Below are positions 41,539-54,145 of a stretch of 64,000 nucleotides of DNA, in pieces. The stretch is taken from assembly GCA_015146655.1 (NCBI GenBank), contig VKHL01000003.1, positions 124,001-188,000 on the forward strand, written 5' to 3'. The notes under the pieces are model-generated. The model made no database searches, was not told the DNA's origin, and saw nothing but the letters and a program-made list of their open reading frames with translations. The first letter of the stretch is position 1; the number at the start of each line of letters is the position of its first letter. This DNA is from Ochromonas danica (lineage: Eukaryota; Sar; Chrysophyceae; Chromulinales; Chromulinaceae). Position numbers and translations under genes: made by a program.

Positions 41539-43758
41539 ATGAATGACGATGATCTCTCAGAGTCTCGAAATGAAGAAGAAGATGATCCTGAAGAGAATAA
41601 TGAAGAAGCAATTATTCCTTGTGATTGTATAGGAGCACCTGTCTTCATTGATTCTTCTACCTCCTCATCCTTGACTCGCAAGTTCTATCTCTCTTATCAT
41701 ACTTGTCATCTCACAGTGACTGTAGGGGACTGTGCACGTATTGCTATTGAAACTGAAAATACAGATAACGACACTTCATCAGCGTATCTTGTTTCAGTTA
41801 CTGAGCCTTCTTCTTCAAGTTCAGCTTCAAGTTCAGCTTCAACATCTGCTATGGCTATGACTACCACTGCTTCTACTAGGAATAGTCATCATCATCATCA
41901 TCATCATCCTTCACAATCAAATCATGCCTTTGGACAAGTTCTAGCAGTCTATGAAGATGATCAAAATGAAGTCTTTATTGAAGTTCGTTGGTTTAAAGAA
42001 TTGAAAGATCTTGTTCCACGTAATCGTAAAGTTCTTCATCCTTCTTCAGATCTTGAATTGATTGAAAGTGATGAATTAGATGATATTCCAGCTGGAGCAG
42101 TACAAGAAGTCATTGAATTAGCTGGTAAAGCTAGTAATTCATTCTTCTCACGATATTTAGAAACAACTAATCGATCACTTGAACGAGTAAATCCTTTAAC
42201 AATCTTTCAACGTGGTATGGCAATGAGTCATTATCAATATGCTTATTCTGATCAGTTGCCAACACTTCTCTCTGATCAACAACAAAAGCGATCATGTGGG
42301 AGTGAAGGGGGAGATGGAGGACAGGAAGAGATGAAGTCTGGAGGGACAGAAGACTGTGCGGTAGCCATTCAGAGAATGCATCTCAGCGTAGTTCCAGATG
42401 AGCTCACTTGTCGTGAGGCAGAACATGAGCTCATCTATTCATTCATTCGAAAAGGAGTGGAAGCACGTTATAGTAAATCAGCTCTTTATCTTTATGGATT
42501 TCCTGGAACAGGCAAGACTGCTTGTGTTCACTCTGCTTTGAGATCGCTGAGAAAGGAAGTAGCCGATGGAACGTTGACCAATTTCAGATATATTGAGATT
42601 AATTGCTTGAAGTTGAAGAGTCCGTCAGATGCGTGTTAGTTACAACATACTTGAATACTTTCTTCAGTGCTGTTTTTGATGATTTGTTTGTCTTTGTTTG
42701 TATTCAAATCGACTTCAGATACTCAGTTATGGAGAGGTGTCTCAGGATATCATGTGACAGCGAAGAAAGCTTTGCAGAATCTGAAAGAATTCTTTAGTGG
42801 TCAAACGGTGACTTTGCCTGCTAGTAGAGAGAAAGATAGTGCCGAGGATAGTCAAGACAGCACAATGCCTATTGTCTGTCTTCTCGATGAAATGGACTAT
42901 CTTCTTACTCGCGATTTCAAAGTGATGTACAACTTTTTCGATTGGCCACTCTACCGCCAGTCCTCTCTCATCCTCCTAGGAATCGCTAACACCATGAACT
43001 TGCCTGAGACCTTGGCTAGCCGTATTGCCTCGCGATCCACTTGCAATATCACTCGACTGGTCTTCGCACCCTACAGCCACGAACAAGTGCAGCGGATTCT
43101 TCAAACTCGCATAGCTGCATTACATTTACCTGATTTCGATGATCGTGCCAAAGAATTTCTTGCTCGAAAAGCTGCAGCGTTTGGTAGTGGAGATCTTCGT
43201 AAAGCACTGCAGCTTTGTAAGTTGGTGTTGGAAGAATATCGACGTGAGCGAGCGCAGGGGGCGGCTACAGGAGGTAGTCTGTTTTTTCGCCTTATTAAGC
43301 AAGTTGTTGATGAATATCGGCAGTCACCTATGATTGCCATGGTGCAGAGAAGTGCTGCTATTGATAAAGCCATTCTATTGGTGGCTTGCAAACATCGTCG
43401 AAGAGAAGCTGGGAGTTTGGAAGATCAAGCTGCAGCATTTGCTCTCTCTTCTCAGCAACTTTGGCAACAACTAATGGATCTACTGACAAAAGTCCAGACA
43501 GACACGTTCTATCAAGAGACAGGTAGCTCGGTGCTTGGGGAGCCCGCTGTTGGCCGGGTAACATTGCGCCAGCCACCTTATGCTTTCTTCCTCCTCGCCT
43601 TGCGACGATTGCTTGCAGAAGATCTACTCGTGTCTCGAACAACCTATAGTACGGCAGGTGTCCCCATTGAGCTTTACTCAGTGAACAACAACTTCTCTTA
43701 TGCGGACTTACTTGCCGCACTTGATCAAGATCCCTTGGGGCGATTTGCTGTTGCTTAG
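41539..43758 (+). CDS. ORC1: Origin recognition complex subunit 1
   Basis: Two exons, 41539..42634 and 42719..43758, intron 84 nt, 711 aa. The N-terminal part carries a BAH-type domain (FGQVLAVYEDDQNEVFIEVRWF ... LVPRNRK region, shown here in pieces: FIEVRWF, VPRNRK). The AAA+ ATPase follows, with Walker A GFPGTGKTA at about 320-328, Walker B LLDEMDYL at about 418-424, sensor-1 GIANTMNLPE and the arginine-rich ASRIASRSTC segment, then a winged-helix end. ORC1 is the ATP-binding subunit that marks replication origins. A poly-His run (CAT repeats) interrupts the BAH region. The donor GTTAGT is non-consensus but gives the conserved Tyr codon across the junction. Confidence 0.92.
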
Positions 43759-43858
43759 ACGTTAGTTAGAGAAAGCAATCGATCATATGGTCATTAATAT
43801 CTACATGATATATAAATTATGTATAACTTCACGAGCTAGACATTTTAAGCAGCGAAAC

Positions 43859-44307
43859 TCAGTCGACAAACCGTGCGTCCACTATGGGTTGAGCCACTAC
43901 TCGACGCCTCCGCCATAGCATCAAACATGCCACTACAAAGCAGGCCATATACATAACAATCGCCCCCACGACAGCGTTGGCGAGCTCAGCTTTTCGGTTA
44001 TTGTACGCACCCGAGAGACGCAGGTAGGGAGACTCCTGCGCTAACAGCCACGCCACTGTGGAGAGGAAAACTACGCCTGATAGAGAAAATACAGCAAAGA
44101 GCTTGACACCTGAGAAGAAAACAGATATTAGAAGAGGGTGGAGTTCCGTTGTTACCCACAGCAGTACTTACAGAAGAATGACTGCGATTGAGGTACCGCC
44201 TTTGGTCTATGGAAAAGCAAGGGTTCTGAAACACTATCAATATTCTCATCGGTGCTCAGCTGTCGATAGCTTCCACCAGATTTTGATCGCTTGCGAAGCT
44301 CGATCAT
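43859..44307 (-). CDS. Small protein with two transmembrane helices, unknown function
   Basis: Two exons, 44307..44172 and 44109..43859, intron 62 nt, 128 aa. The first ~45 residues are polar. Two hydrophobic helices follow, about 47-68 (LFAVFSLSGVVFLSTVAWLL) and 90-110, separated by a polar loop with NNRKAELAN, and the C-terminus is basic right after the second helix (WRRRR). No family recognised. It is convergent with ORC1 at 100 nt. Splice sites are strong (GTAAGT, TTCTCAG), which is the main support for a real gene. Confidence 0.62.
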
Positions 44308-44675
44308 AAGCCGATATTGGTGTCCGTTTGATTAAAAAAATCGATAAGAGAAGACCACAAGGAATATGGCGAGGGTCAGCAAAAGGGGAGGACTGATATT
44401 ATCTTCCTCATGCAAAGGGTGAAACGCTGACACTGTGGAGAAAAGAAAGCTTGGCTGTTCCTTAATCTTTTCTTATGCGAAGGCCATTTCCCATTTCCCA
44501 GCAATCATCCACACGCATCACAGTAATAGATAGCAGAATTGCTAATGTCATAGTCCAGCCCTAAAGCAGAATCAGAATGCTGCTTATTATTACATTATAG
44601 CTACTTCAACAAATAACTGAGTTACGCAAGTTATATGTATATTCATAAATCACGAAAGATGTTCGTCGAGCAAAA
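44308..44675. other. Spacer, nothing recognised
   Basis: 368 nt between two minus-strand genes. AT-rich, no gene, RNA or repeat seen. Confidence 0.4.
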
Positions 44676-45996
44676 CTATCTTTCAACAGAGAAATGAACC
44701 CCTTTCAACCGCAGACGATGGATTAGCTGGCTTCCAATCGCCACACTGGGAGTAAGAACACCGAATATACAAGGCAATTTGGTTCTATCTTGTACGAGTG
44801 CTAGCGCCGTTTCAGCTGCCATCTTTGCTGTTTGTCTGTATCCTGGATCTCCATTAACAGCATGAATGTGACCTTTCAGAACGACTTCTTTCCCTGATTC
44901 AGGAATTTGACCTTTGGCAATCAACAACATATGAAAGAAACCGTGGTCGAGCATCCAACTGCTTGGGCCTAGATGCAATGGGACCAGCCATTTTAAAAAT
45001 TGCCTTATGAACGGCAATAAGAGCAGGAAATTGGTTATCCCAACAACTGATGAAATAAGCAAAGCTAGCGCGAAAGAAGTTTTGGTCCTTTCTAGAAAGA
45101 CAAAGGATTTACCATAACTCCAATTACGGAGAGCATTCGATCGATTAACAACGCGGGTATCGATAAACTGCATTAAATAAGGCGCTGTCCAGCTCTTGAC
45201 GAAGAAGTCATATCCCATTAAGGTTATATCACTTCCTTTCAGCGTTATTGCGGCGCTGTCATGAGGGACGACGGGTTGACCACTTTGTAAATCTCGTGGA
45301 TTGAGGTAATATGGACTAGCCATGGCGAAAACCTCCGTCAAAGAAGAAGAATCATAAATTCCAATGAGGGAGAATACTGTCCCTTTGCTCACGGAACCCT
45401 TTGATTCTTCTCCATATAATGTTACCTCCAGCGGGGTAGCACCCAAGCTTCCAAGCTCCTCGGTCATCATATACACACCCAAATCGGCTGGGATGCAATC
45501 GAAACCACAAGAGTGAACGATCTTAACCTGATTTTGTGCTCTACAAACAAAAACGATCAGAACTTTAGCGAGAGCAAGAGAGCTGTACTATCAAGTAATA
45601 ATAATACACTTACGCCCTATCATGAATGGCATCGATACTCTTTCGAATAAAAGGAGGCTCGCCTGTGATATCCACATAGTGCGTCCCACTGTCCACACAT
45701 GCCTCGATGATAGTCAAGCCAATCTTCAAATAAGGCCCAGCCACACTCAGTAACACAGCAGTCCTAGAGAAGATAGCTCTCATAGCATCCATATCATGTG
45801 CTTCAACAACATAGATAGGAATCTTGTCTTGGAGATGAAGCTGTTCAGCAACCTTCATCAACTGATCTTCATCCTTGCCACTCATAGCCCATCGAAGATC
45901 AGGATAATTTCGTATCAAATACTCACAAATCAATTTACCAACCAATCCACTTGCTCCATAGACAATAATATCTAAAGGTCTTTGATCTGAGGACAT
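44676..45996 (-). CDS. Saccharopine dehydrogenase-like oxidoreductase (SCCPDH/trans-acting enoyl reductase family)
   Basis: Two exons, 45996..45614 and 45540..44676, intron 73 nt, 415 aa. The N-terminus has a Rossmann NAD(P) site, IVYGASGLVGKLICEYL, and the family's second signature VAGPYLKIGLTIIEACVDSGTHYVDITGE region (in pieces: AGPYLKIG, HYVDITGEP), then HSCGFDCIPADLG after the intron. A hydrophobic segment near residues 270-295 suggests membrane or lipid-droplet attachment, as in SCCPDH. The C-terminal part has GYRQTAKMAAETAL. Members reduce lipid or amino-acid intermediates; the substrate here is unknown. Confidence 0.87.
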
Positions 45997-46330
45997 GTTC
46001 CTAAGGTAGTACAGTGGAGAAGTTCTTGGTGAGAGATGGAAAGAGAGGGAATTTGATTATGAGTCAGTGGAAGAGCAGTCCATCTCTCACCTCTCCTGTG
46101 TGTGAGAGACGATGACGATGATGACACTTCTTCAACATCAGAGAGTATCTTTCAGGCCATTGAGAAGTTTCTTCGCTTCTTTCATTTCCTTTTCAGTTAT
46201 TTATCACCTCCAAGATACTTATTAAGTTAACAAACATTAACTTAAGAGGGAGATTTGCAGTTGTGGGGGTGTTGTTGTTGCAGAAAGTCAATCAATCAAT
46301 CAGTCGAGTTTGCCTCTTTGATTTGCAGTG
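45997..46330. promoter_or_regulatory. Shared upstream region of the oxidoreductase and ferredoxin genes
   Basis: 334-nt divergent space with ATTAAGTTAA near 46222 and TTAACTTAAG at 46237-46246, which form an inverted pair. Confidence 0.45.
46237..46246 (+). promoter_or_regulatory. TTAACTTAAG element upstream of the ferredoxin gene
   Basis: Exact decamer, 84 nt before the start codon; an inverted near-copy lies about 15 nt upstream of it. Confidence 0.45.
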
Positions 46331-46739
46331 ATGACCATGTCCATGCTAGTGGTTCTTGCTTTGGTTCTCTCCATTTCCTTCTGCTGTCAAGCATTTGTCA
46401 TGCAAGGACTACCTAAAGCCATGCGGGCAAAGTCCTCTCTACGCATGGCGGATGTAGAGGTTGTCTTCCCTAATGGCAAGAAAGTGAAAGTTCCTGCAGG
46501 ATCCTCTTTTAGAGATGCTGCTAGCAAGGCAGGCTATGAGCCTAACTATGGATGTGATGAAGGAAAGTGCAGTGCTTGTGAGTTGAAGATGAATGGCAAG
46601 CAGAAGGTCAGGCCCTGCATCGCCAAGGTGAGTGTGACCCTTTCTATCTACCACTGTTCACGAGCTAAGTTAACCAACCATTGACCTTCTTCTCCAGGTT
46701 CCTAATTCTAGCACTCCCATCAAGCTGGAAGAGCTCTAA
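46331..46739 (+). CDS. Plastid-targeted [2Fe-2S] ferredoxin-like protein
   Basis: Two exons, 46331..46627 and 46698..46739, 112 aa. The leader is a signal peptide ending CCQAFVMQG, the AF site typical of plastid import in algae with secondary red plastids, then a short basic transit-like stretch up to about residue 37. The mature part is a small beta-grasp ferredoxin: VEVVFPNGKKVKVPAG, then GCDEGKCSACELKMNG and RPCIAKVP. The Cys spacing is C-x4-C-x2-C-x12-C; photosynthetic ferredoxin has about 29 residues before the last Cys. So the closing loop is shortened and this is probably not the main PetF electron carrier. Redox partner unknown. Confidence 0.85.
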
Positions 46740-47118
46740 GGTATACTATACTGTACTATACTATACTGTACTGTCATGTGCTATGTAATGGTATGTCATG
46801 GTATGGTAGTCTAAGTCTAAGATATGATAGCTTATACAAGCAAGTATAAGCTAGTGTAGTAGTGGTGTCTCTCATCTAATAATGAAGATAAGATAACCTA
46901 CTCTCAACTCTTTCTTACTTGACCACAACAGCTCAACACACTGTAGCTACTACACTATACTACGGGCTATAGTATAGCAAACTATACTATACTATAGTAC
47001 AGTATACATGTGTTGGTAATACAATCTTCCACACCACCATAGGCAGTCAAGTCAGTAGCTACAGTATAGTACCTGCTACCTGTCTGTCTGTCTGTCTGAC
47101 TGTTTTTGTGTATCTTGC
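46740..47118. repeat. TATAC/TATAG-rich spacer with inverted repeats
   Basis: Convergent spacer between ferredoxin and ClpB. ATACTATACTGTACTATAC-like words (46740-46775) and their complements, with CTATACTATAGTACAGTATAC (46978-47006), could pair into hairpins and may aid 3' end formation for both genes. No gene is seen. Confidence 0.55.
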
Positions 47119-50103
47119 CTACACGATGGCTTGTTCCTCCTTCTTCCTCTTGTTAATCATAGCAAACTCTAAACCTGTCACAGTCACAGCACAGCATAAA
47201 CAACACAATGTTATTGATAGTTATTAACATGACACCATACACCATGTACCATGTACACTGTAACATAGACTATATACCATACACACTATAACATGTACCA
47301 TATACCATAGACTATATACACTGTAGTCTAACATGAAGTATACTGTAGGTTAGTGATATAACTTACCAAGATCATCTTCAGGAGCAACAAAGACTACTGC
47401 TTCATAACCATCTGTTCCTGTTCTCATAGACTTAGAGAAGCCAATAGCATTTCCTTGTATAGAGAGGTAGACTTCATCTCCTTCTCTTAGACTATCTTCT
47501 AATATACAAGATGCTAGAGGAGTCAAAATCGAGTTTTGAATAACTCGTTTTAATGGTCGTGCACCATATTGTAAGTCACCAGTAGATTGAATTAAAGCTT
47601 GTAGAGCTTCAGTAGAGGCATGGAAGGTAATCCCTTTCTCTTTCAATACCTTCTTTACCTTATCTAATTGAATAGTGCAGATACCTAATAGAGCATCTTG
47701 ATTTAGACTATTGAAGACTATGACATCATCTAAACGATTGACAAATTCTGGAGAGAAATGTTGATGAACAATCTTCATTGCTAATTGTTTCTTTGTCTTC
47801 ACACTACTACTACTACTACCTCCACTACCGTGCAATACCTCTCCCTCTGCCTCTCCACCTCCTTCTTCTACCTTCTTCTTCTCATTCTGAGTGGTAGTAG
47901 TAGTAGTAGGAGGAGGAGGATTGAACGAAGACAGTAAGTCAGATCCTAAGTTAGATGTCATAATAATAACAGTATTACGAAAATCAACTTCTCTACCTTG
48001 TGAATCAGTTAGTCTACCTTCATCAAATACTTGTAATAATAGATTACTAACTTCTCGATGAGCTTTCTCAAACTCATCTAATAGTAATAATTGATAAGGT
48101 CTTCTTCGTATAGCATCAGTTAGTATACCCCCTTCATCATATCCTACATATCCTGGTGGAGCACCTATTAAGCGTGAAACTGAAAATCGTTCCATATATT
48201 CAGACATATCAATTCTTAATAAAGAGGATGATTGAGTCGTAGAGGAGGAGGAGGAGGCATGATGGTCTTTAAATAGAATAGATGCTACTGCTTTAGCTAA
48301 TTCAGTCTTTCCTACTCCTGTTGGACCTAAAAAGAGAAATACTCCAATAGGACGATCATGATAACGTAATCCTGCACGACTTAATCGAATACATTTCGCT
48401 ATTGTTGAAATAGCTTCATTTTGACCTATGACTTGATAGGATAACATCTTTTCCATTTGTAAGAGAGCTTGTCGTTCATCATGTTCAATCATTGATTCTA
48501 TTGGTATACCTGTACTTTGAGAGATAATCTCTGCGATATCTTTCACTGTTAAACTATTTGTAAACACTTCTAAACCATTATTACCACTATTGCCATTTTT
48601 ACCATTATTGTCAATATTACCACTATTGCCATTTTTACCATTATTGTCGATATTATCAATATTACCACTATTGCCACCAATATTGCCATTATTACCACAG
48701 TCTTTATGACTATGATGTAATTCTTGATACATCTCAACGATACGATGTTGATAATCAGTAATTTCTTTTAATCGAGAAGTAATCTTTTCTATCCCTTCTC
48801 CTCCTCCTCCTCCTCCTCCTCCTTGCTGTTGTTGACGTAATGATTTCACTTCTTCTTCAATATTTTCAATAATATGTTTTAATTCAAAAATATTCCCTAA
48901 CACTTCTCGACGTCTTTGGAAAGCTTGTCTTAATCGTCTAGCTTCTTCTTCTAAGCGATAAATATCTAATTCTTCCTTTACAGTAACTTCTCTACCTGCT
49001 AAGAGATGTTCATAAATACGTCCTTTAGCATTATCAATCAATTGTTCCACTTGAACTAAACGATTTGGTTTACTTTCAATACGATTACGTAATCTTGCAG
49101 CAGCTTCATCAATAAGATCAATTGCTTTATCAGGGAACTTCCTTGATGTCAGATACTTGGCAGATAACTTCACAGCAGCTTCTATCGTATCATCTGGGAT
49201 TTGAATACTATGATGTGATTCATACTTCCAACGTAATCCTTGGACTATCTGAATGGTTTCAGTCTGAGATGGTTCTGGTACAAAGATTGCTTGAAAACGT
49301 CTTGCTAAAGCAGCATCTTTCTCTATATATTGATTATATTCTTCTATAGTTGTTGTTCCTAAACAACGTATTAAACCACGTGCTAAAGGTGGTTTTAAGA
49401 TATTACTCGCATCAATCCCACCTTCTGCACCACCTGTTCCTACTATAACATGTAATTCATCAATGAAAAGAATAATTTTATCTCCTGCTTGTTCAATTTC
49501 TTTTAAACAACCTTTTAAACGATCTTCAAATTCACCACGAAATTTCGTTCCAGCTAACATAGAAGCAAGATCAAGACTGATAATAGCCTTATGTTTCATA
49601 CTGTCAGGTACTTGATCTTTAGCTATGAGATAGGCTAATCCTTCTGCTATAGCAGTCTTTCCTACACCAGGTTCACCTATGAGACAGGGATTGTTCTTAC
49701 GTCTACGAGATAAGATTTGAATTGCTTGTTGAATTTCACGATCACGTCCAATGACGGTATCCACTTTCCCTTCTATGGCAAGACGAGTTAGATCAACACC
49801 ATATTTGGATAGTTGGGTGCCCATTTTGAAAGAGTACTCAACTTTAGGAGGAGTGAAGGTTGATGTAGTGGTGGTGGTAGTAGTGGTTGAGCGACTAGTG
49901 GTTGTAGTAGCATTAGGACTGGTACTAACACTAGGACTGCTCCCTGGAGTGGGAGAGGGAGAGGGTGAGATAGGAAGAGTTCCATGGAAATCTTTCTCAG
50001 AGAGAAAGCCTCCTCCTATAGAAGAAGAAGAATAAGAAGAATAAGAATAAGAAGAGATCCATCTTCTTCTCTTTATAAGATAGGCAGGAATTGCTTTCAT
50101 CAT
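47119..50103 (-). CDS. CLPB: ClpB/Hsp78-type AAA+ disaggregase, probably mitochondrial
   Basis: Two exons: 50103..47367 and a 50-nt last exon 47168..47119, intron 198 nt, 928 aa. The start (MMKAIPAYLIKRRRWISSYS) is a basic, Ser/Tyr-rich presequence typical of mitochondria, followed by a Ser/Thr/Pro linker. AAA-1 has GEPGVGKTA and IDELHVIVGTGGAEGG; AAA-2 has GPTGVGKTE, GYDEGG and LLLLDEFEKAH. The Clp N-terminal repeat domain is absent, as in yeast Hsp78. The coiled-coil middle domain carries a Gly run and an Asn/Gly insert (NGNSGN units). Donor GTAAGT replaces a short read-through tail, and the last exon adds EFAMINKRKKEEQAIV. The disaggregase refolds clumped proteins with Hsp70. Confidence 0.9.
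48575..48705 (-). repeat. Asn/Gly-coding minisatellite in ClpB middle domain
   Basis: Repeated units of ACCATTATTGCC/ACTATTGCC type encode GNNGN, NIDN and GKNGNSGN, including a tandem duplication of about 54 bp (NSGNIDNNGKNG-like). It sits between the last helices of the M-domain. Confidence 0.85.
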
Positions 50104-50701
50104 CCTTCTTCTTCTTCAACTAGACTATCTTTTGTCAGCACTTCTTCCTCCTGTCGATGATGTCCAAGGCGCTGGAGGTGGTGGAATCAGAATGAGGTGT
50201 TTCTCTTATTAAGTTAATCATCCGATGATGTTCGATGATGTGGATGTGTGTTGTTGTTGAGTGATGATGACAATCAGATCATCAATGAATGCAATGGTAA
50301 TATGAGATTGCAACTCCCACTCAAAGATTCCATTCAGTAAGCTCTATGATATCTAATAGAGAAATTACAAGAAGACCCCACTATGACTGAGGGGGAAAAG
50401 TCCGAAAACATGAGTTTCAACTCTCAACACTGGGAGAAAAGAAACGCGTTGTTTGGCAGTTTTACCGGAAAACATACCCGCTGCTGTCTTTCTCTGCTGC
50501 ACTGCATGAGGTCTTTTGACGCATTTACTGTTTTCTCTCTCTTCACTGGACAAGACTCATTTCATATCGGTTTTTATTCTTGTCTAATTATATAGTATTT
50601 TTTATTTTTATTTTCCTCTCTCTCTTTCATCATCGCATCAAGTACAGTTCTTCTCTTGTCCGAGGGTGTTGTTTCAGTGTCTGTCAGTGTATGTGTGAGA
50701 G
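50104..50701. promoter_or_regulatory. Shared upstream region of ClpB and the PTPDC1-like gene
   Basis: 598-nt divergent space. ATTAAGTTAA at about 50208-50217 resembles the TTAACTTAAG element in reverse. I looked for a heat-shock element and saw no clear nGAAnnTTCnnGAAn array. No gene is seen. Confidence 0.4.
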
Positions 50702-53700
50702 ATGATGACATCATCTTTGGGTGACGCTCCTGCCTCACCTTTCTCTCCTCGAACAGCTTTTCAACGAGCTTTCAACTCTCCCGGCACACCCACACCCTCT
50801 ATTACTACTAATAATACATCAAGTCCTGCGTCAGCCAAAGCAGAATTTACCAAAAAGGAACAAATACGTTGTCTTCTCTGTGGCGGGAAAGATTGTAGTA
50901 AATGTGGTCTAGAAGCCTATAAACAACTTGTCCAGCCTCCACCTGCTATAGCTCAATTACATTCTCATTGGATTAATGACAGTATCATTGCCATGCAAAG
51001 ACCGAATGATATTGCCTTTGAGAATGGTGCCTTGAAGGATATGGTCACGAAGAAAGTGACAGCAGTCTTTAATCTCACAGAACCAGGAGAACATCCTTAT
51101 TGTGGTACAGGAAACTTGGCTATTAGTGGCTTTCCCTATTCACCAGAGAAGTTGATGCATGTTGGAAGTGAGTAGTGTTGTATTGGCTTACTATTACTGC
51201 CTTAGTCCCTCCCCCCCACGCATATATATTGTGTTGCTTACTTCAATTTTCAGTGACTAACTTCATGTCTGTTTCTCTCTCTGTGTCTGTCTGTCTGTCG
51301 GTCTGTCTGTGTCTCTGTGTTTGTGTCTGTCATCATTATCCTATTCGATGACGTGATATTATATGATGATGATAATGATGATGATGATGATGATGACGTT
51401 ATTTTCAGTCAAACACTTCAACTTCTCCTGGCAAGATATGACTGTTCCTTCCTTACAGCTCATGTTTGATCTTGTAAATATTGCAGTGGTGGAGCTGACG
51501 AATGGAGGCAAAGTACGTCTTCTTCTTGTACTTCTCCTATCAACCACACTCAACCTTACTCTAATACACTGTCTGTCTATCTGTGTGGTGGGTAGATTGC
51601 TGTACATTGTCATGCAGGCTTTGGTCGTACAGGATTAGCCATCGCATGCATTCTCATTGCGAAAGATCTTCTAGAAGCAAGTCAAGTCATTCAATTCATT
51701 CGATTGAGAAGGTAAACCCTCTTGCTCTTGCTCGTGTTCCTGATGGCTACATTTAATTGATGATGGTCAACTCTCTAGGCCTGGATCCATTCAAACAACA
51801 GCACAACAACAGTTCATCTACAAGTTTGAGCGTGCCATGTACCAGCGCATGCAAGTCTTCCCCGTCATCGAGCACGTCAAGAAGACTTCTTCCTCTACTT
51901 CCAGATCTGCGGCTACATCCACATCATTACATCTCAAGACCATTAAAGGTTCTGTCCAAGATCAGCAGCACTTCCTTACTCCCACAGAGCAAGCCAATCA
52001 TCGCTACAAGTACATCCACAAGGTAGTGCACTACACGACAACGGCCATGAAGCGCCTAGCTCACGAACACTTCCTTATTGCCTGCTTGGCCATCACGGGG
52101 TTGACACGACTCACTATCAAACGTAATCTGGACTTGGAAGCCGATGAGACAATGGGTCATAGTAGTAGCGGAGGAGTTGGTGGGGGTGGAGCAGCACCAG
52201 GAGGAGGAGTTGGGCGAGGGGTGGGTCTGCGTGGTAGTCGTATGCAATTAAAGAAGAAGAATAGCTTCATGGTAGCGACCAACTCTCTATCGGAGTCTGG
52301 AGAGGAGAATATCTTGACAGAACTCAAGATGGAAGTCAACGGTAACAAGTGGTCACGCCTATTCACAATCGCTGATGTGGTCTCTGCTGACCTGGCACGC
52401 AATCCCGACTCAGTCAGAACGATGAACTATCGCGAGAACACCTCATCCTTCTCGAACCTCAGAAAGGGGATGTCTTCATATGAGACTTCTGGGGCAGACT
52501 TCTTGCCATCCATGCAGACGCAGGAGGAAACCAACACCACCCCTGTGATTCCCATTTTACCCTCGCCGCATGCGCACGCACTAGGGACATCAAGCAGTCA
52601 GCATGCTTTCTCTCAGATGGCGCTGGAGGTGGTGGAGGAGGGAGAGGGGGAGGCGAACACCACCTCAGCGGAAGGGCTTCGCACTACCTCGGTAGATGAG
52701 GAGAAGGTAGCAGAGGGGCATGGTCTTTCTCTAGCCCCGCAAGCTGCTAGCCATGCTATCACTACTACTCCTGCTGTATCCTCCACCATCACTGCGGTTA
52801 CCACTCTCCACCCTCATCCGCCACCTCATGCCAAGGCTCAGAGTGAGGTGGGGATAGGGAAAGAAACGGAGAAAGGAAACACTAATAATAACAATAACGA
52901 TCATGGTAATAACAGTAACGGAGGGGGAGGGGGATTGGGGGCAGGGCTGCGCTCTCTTTCCCTTTCCAGACTGCGTGCTAATTCTCTACGCGTCATGTCT
53001 GACACGGAACTGGCCAAGTCCAAACGCATGTCTGTCAATCTGGTGGCCCAGCTGCTCTTGGATTGGATGGAGACGAGGCAGAATGCTCTATTCAGCGAAG
53101 AAGTTGTGGCACAGCTGGGGCAACTCTGGACGAAACATGGTCATCGATACTTCACCTCCAGTAAGACAATAGACCACCCTTATCACCATACTGTTGTTAT
53201 TACTAACGCACTCTCACTATTCTTTGTGGATAGCACGAAAGGCGGCCGCTGACGAGGGAGGAGGATACACTAGGCGCAGCTTTCTCTCTCCTTCTCATTC
53301 TCGACGTGGTAGTAATAGTGCTTTGTCCAACTCTCATCTTCCTTCTTTGGACTCTCCTTCTGGTCGTGAAGGAGGAGGCATTCGCGCTCCTATTCCTGAC
53401 CTTGAACCCTTCACTTCCTCTGTCAAGACATCCCCCACGGCCTCGGAGCTCACGGCTGAGATCAGCAATTGTCTGCATAGTCGCATGGACCGCTACGGCC
53501 TCGAAATGCTCAACTCCCTGGTCTCTATGTATAAGCGCCTGCGCAAGGCGGGACGAGAAATGGCTTCGAATGCCACAGGCGCGGCGTCGCCTCAAAACTT
53601 GTCATCCTCCCGCAGCTCGACCAACAGTAGTGTTGGTATAGGTCTTGGAGGAGGTAGTGTGGGCGTGGGGAGTAATAGCGCATTAAGTTTTGAAGAGTAC

Positions 53701-54145
53701 GAAGCACTAGAGGCGCTTGTGGGTCTGCGCCTCGCTATCGCCTGTATGCACGCACGTAAACAATTCCATGGTCTCATTCGGCAAAGGTGACTCTCCTTTC
53801 TCACCTACCTCTCTTCTTCCTTGCCTCACAGTCCCTCTTTTTGCTTGTCTTAGAGCGTTGGTGATCGATCTGGTCAAGGTCTTTCTCTTGAAAAGCACGA
53901 ATTCAGATCTTGTCATCATTAACAACATCACATTCAGCGAGGAGTCCTACGAGCATGTGAAGCAGACCATCGGTGAGCAGCTCATCTTCCAGCTGGACGT
54001 TGTCTTCCGCACACTGCGTCTCTTAACAGAGGAAGACTGGAAGAGTCCCGTCGATCAACACGCAATACATGCGACCGTGCACTGGCGACCACATCTTCTT
54101 GCTCCTTTATCTTCTTCACCTGGTGGTGGTGACCCGAAGAAGTGA
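50702..54145 (+). CDS. PTPDC1-like dual-specificity protein phosphatase
   Basis: Six exons: 50702..51167, 51409..51512, 51596..51711, 51779..53160, 53234..53786 and 53854..54145; 970 aa. The phosphatase domain occupies the first ~250 residues: FNLTEPGEHPYCG, WQDMTVPS (general acid loop), and the P-loop VHCHAGFGRTG with Cys195 and Arg201. The rest is long and low in complexity (Ser/Gly/Thr, acidic blocks) with conserved-looking helices near the end (about residues 870-960). Layout and motifs match animal PTPDC1, linked to cilia and centrosomes; here that would suit a flagellate. Intron 1 holds a (GAT)n run immediately before the acceptor. Confidence 0.85.
51363..51400 (+). repeat. (ATG)n microsatellite next to PTPDC1-like acceptor
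   Basis: About ten ATG/GAT units lie 9 nt before the TTTTCAG acceptor of exon 2. Confidence 0.9.
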
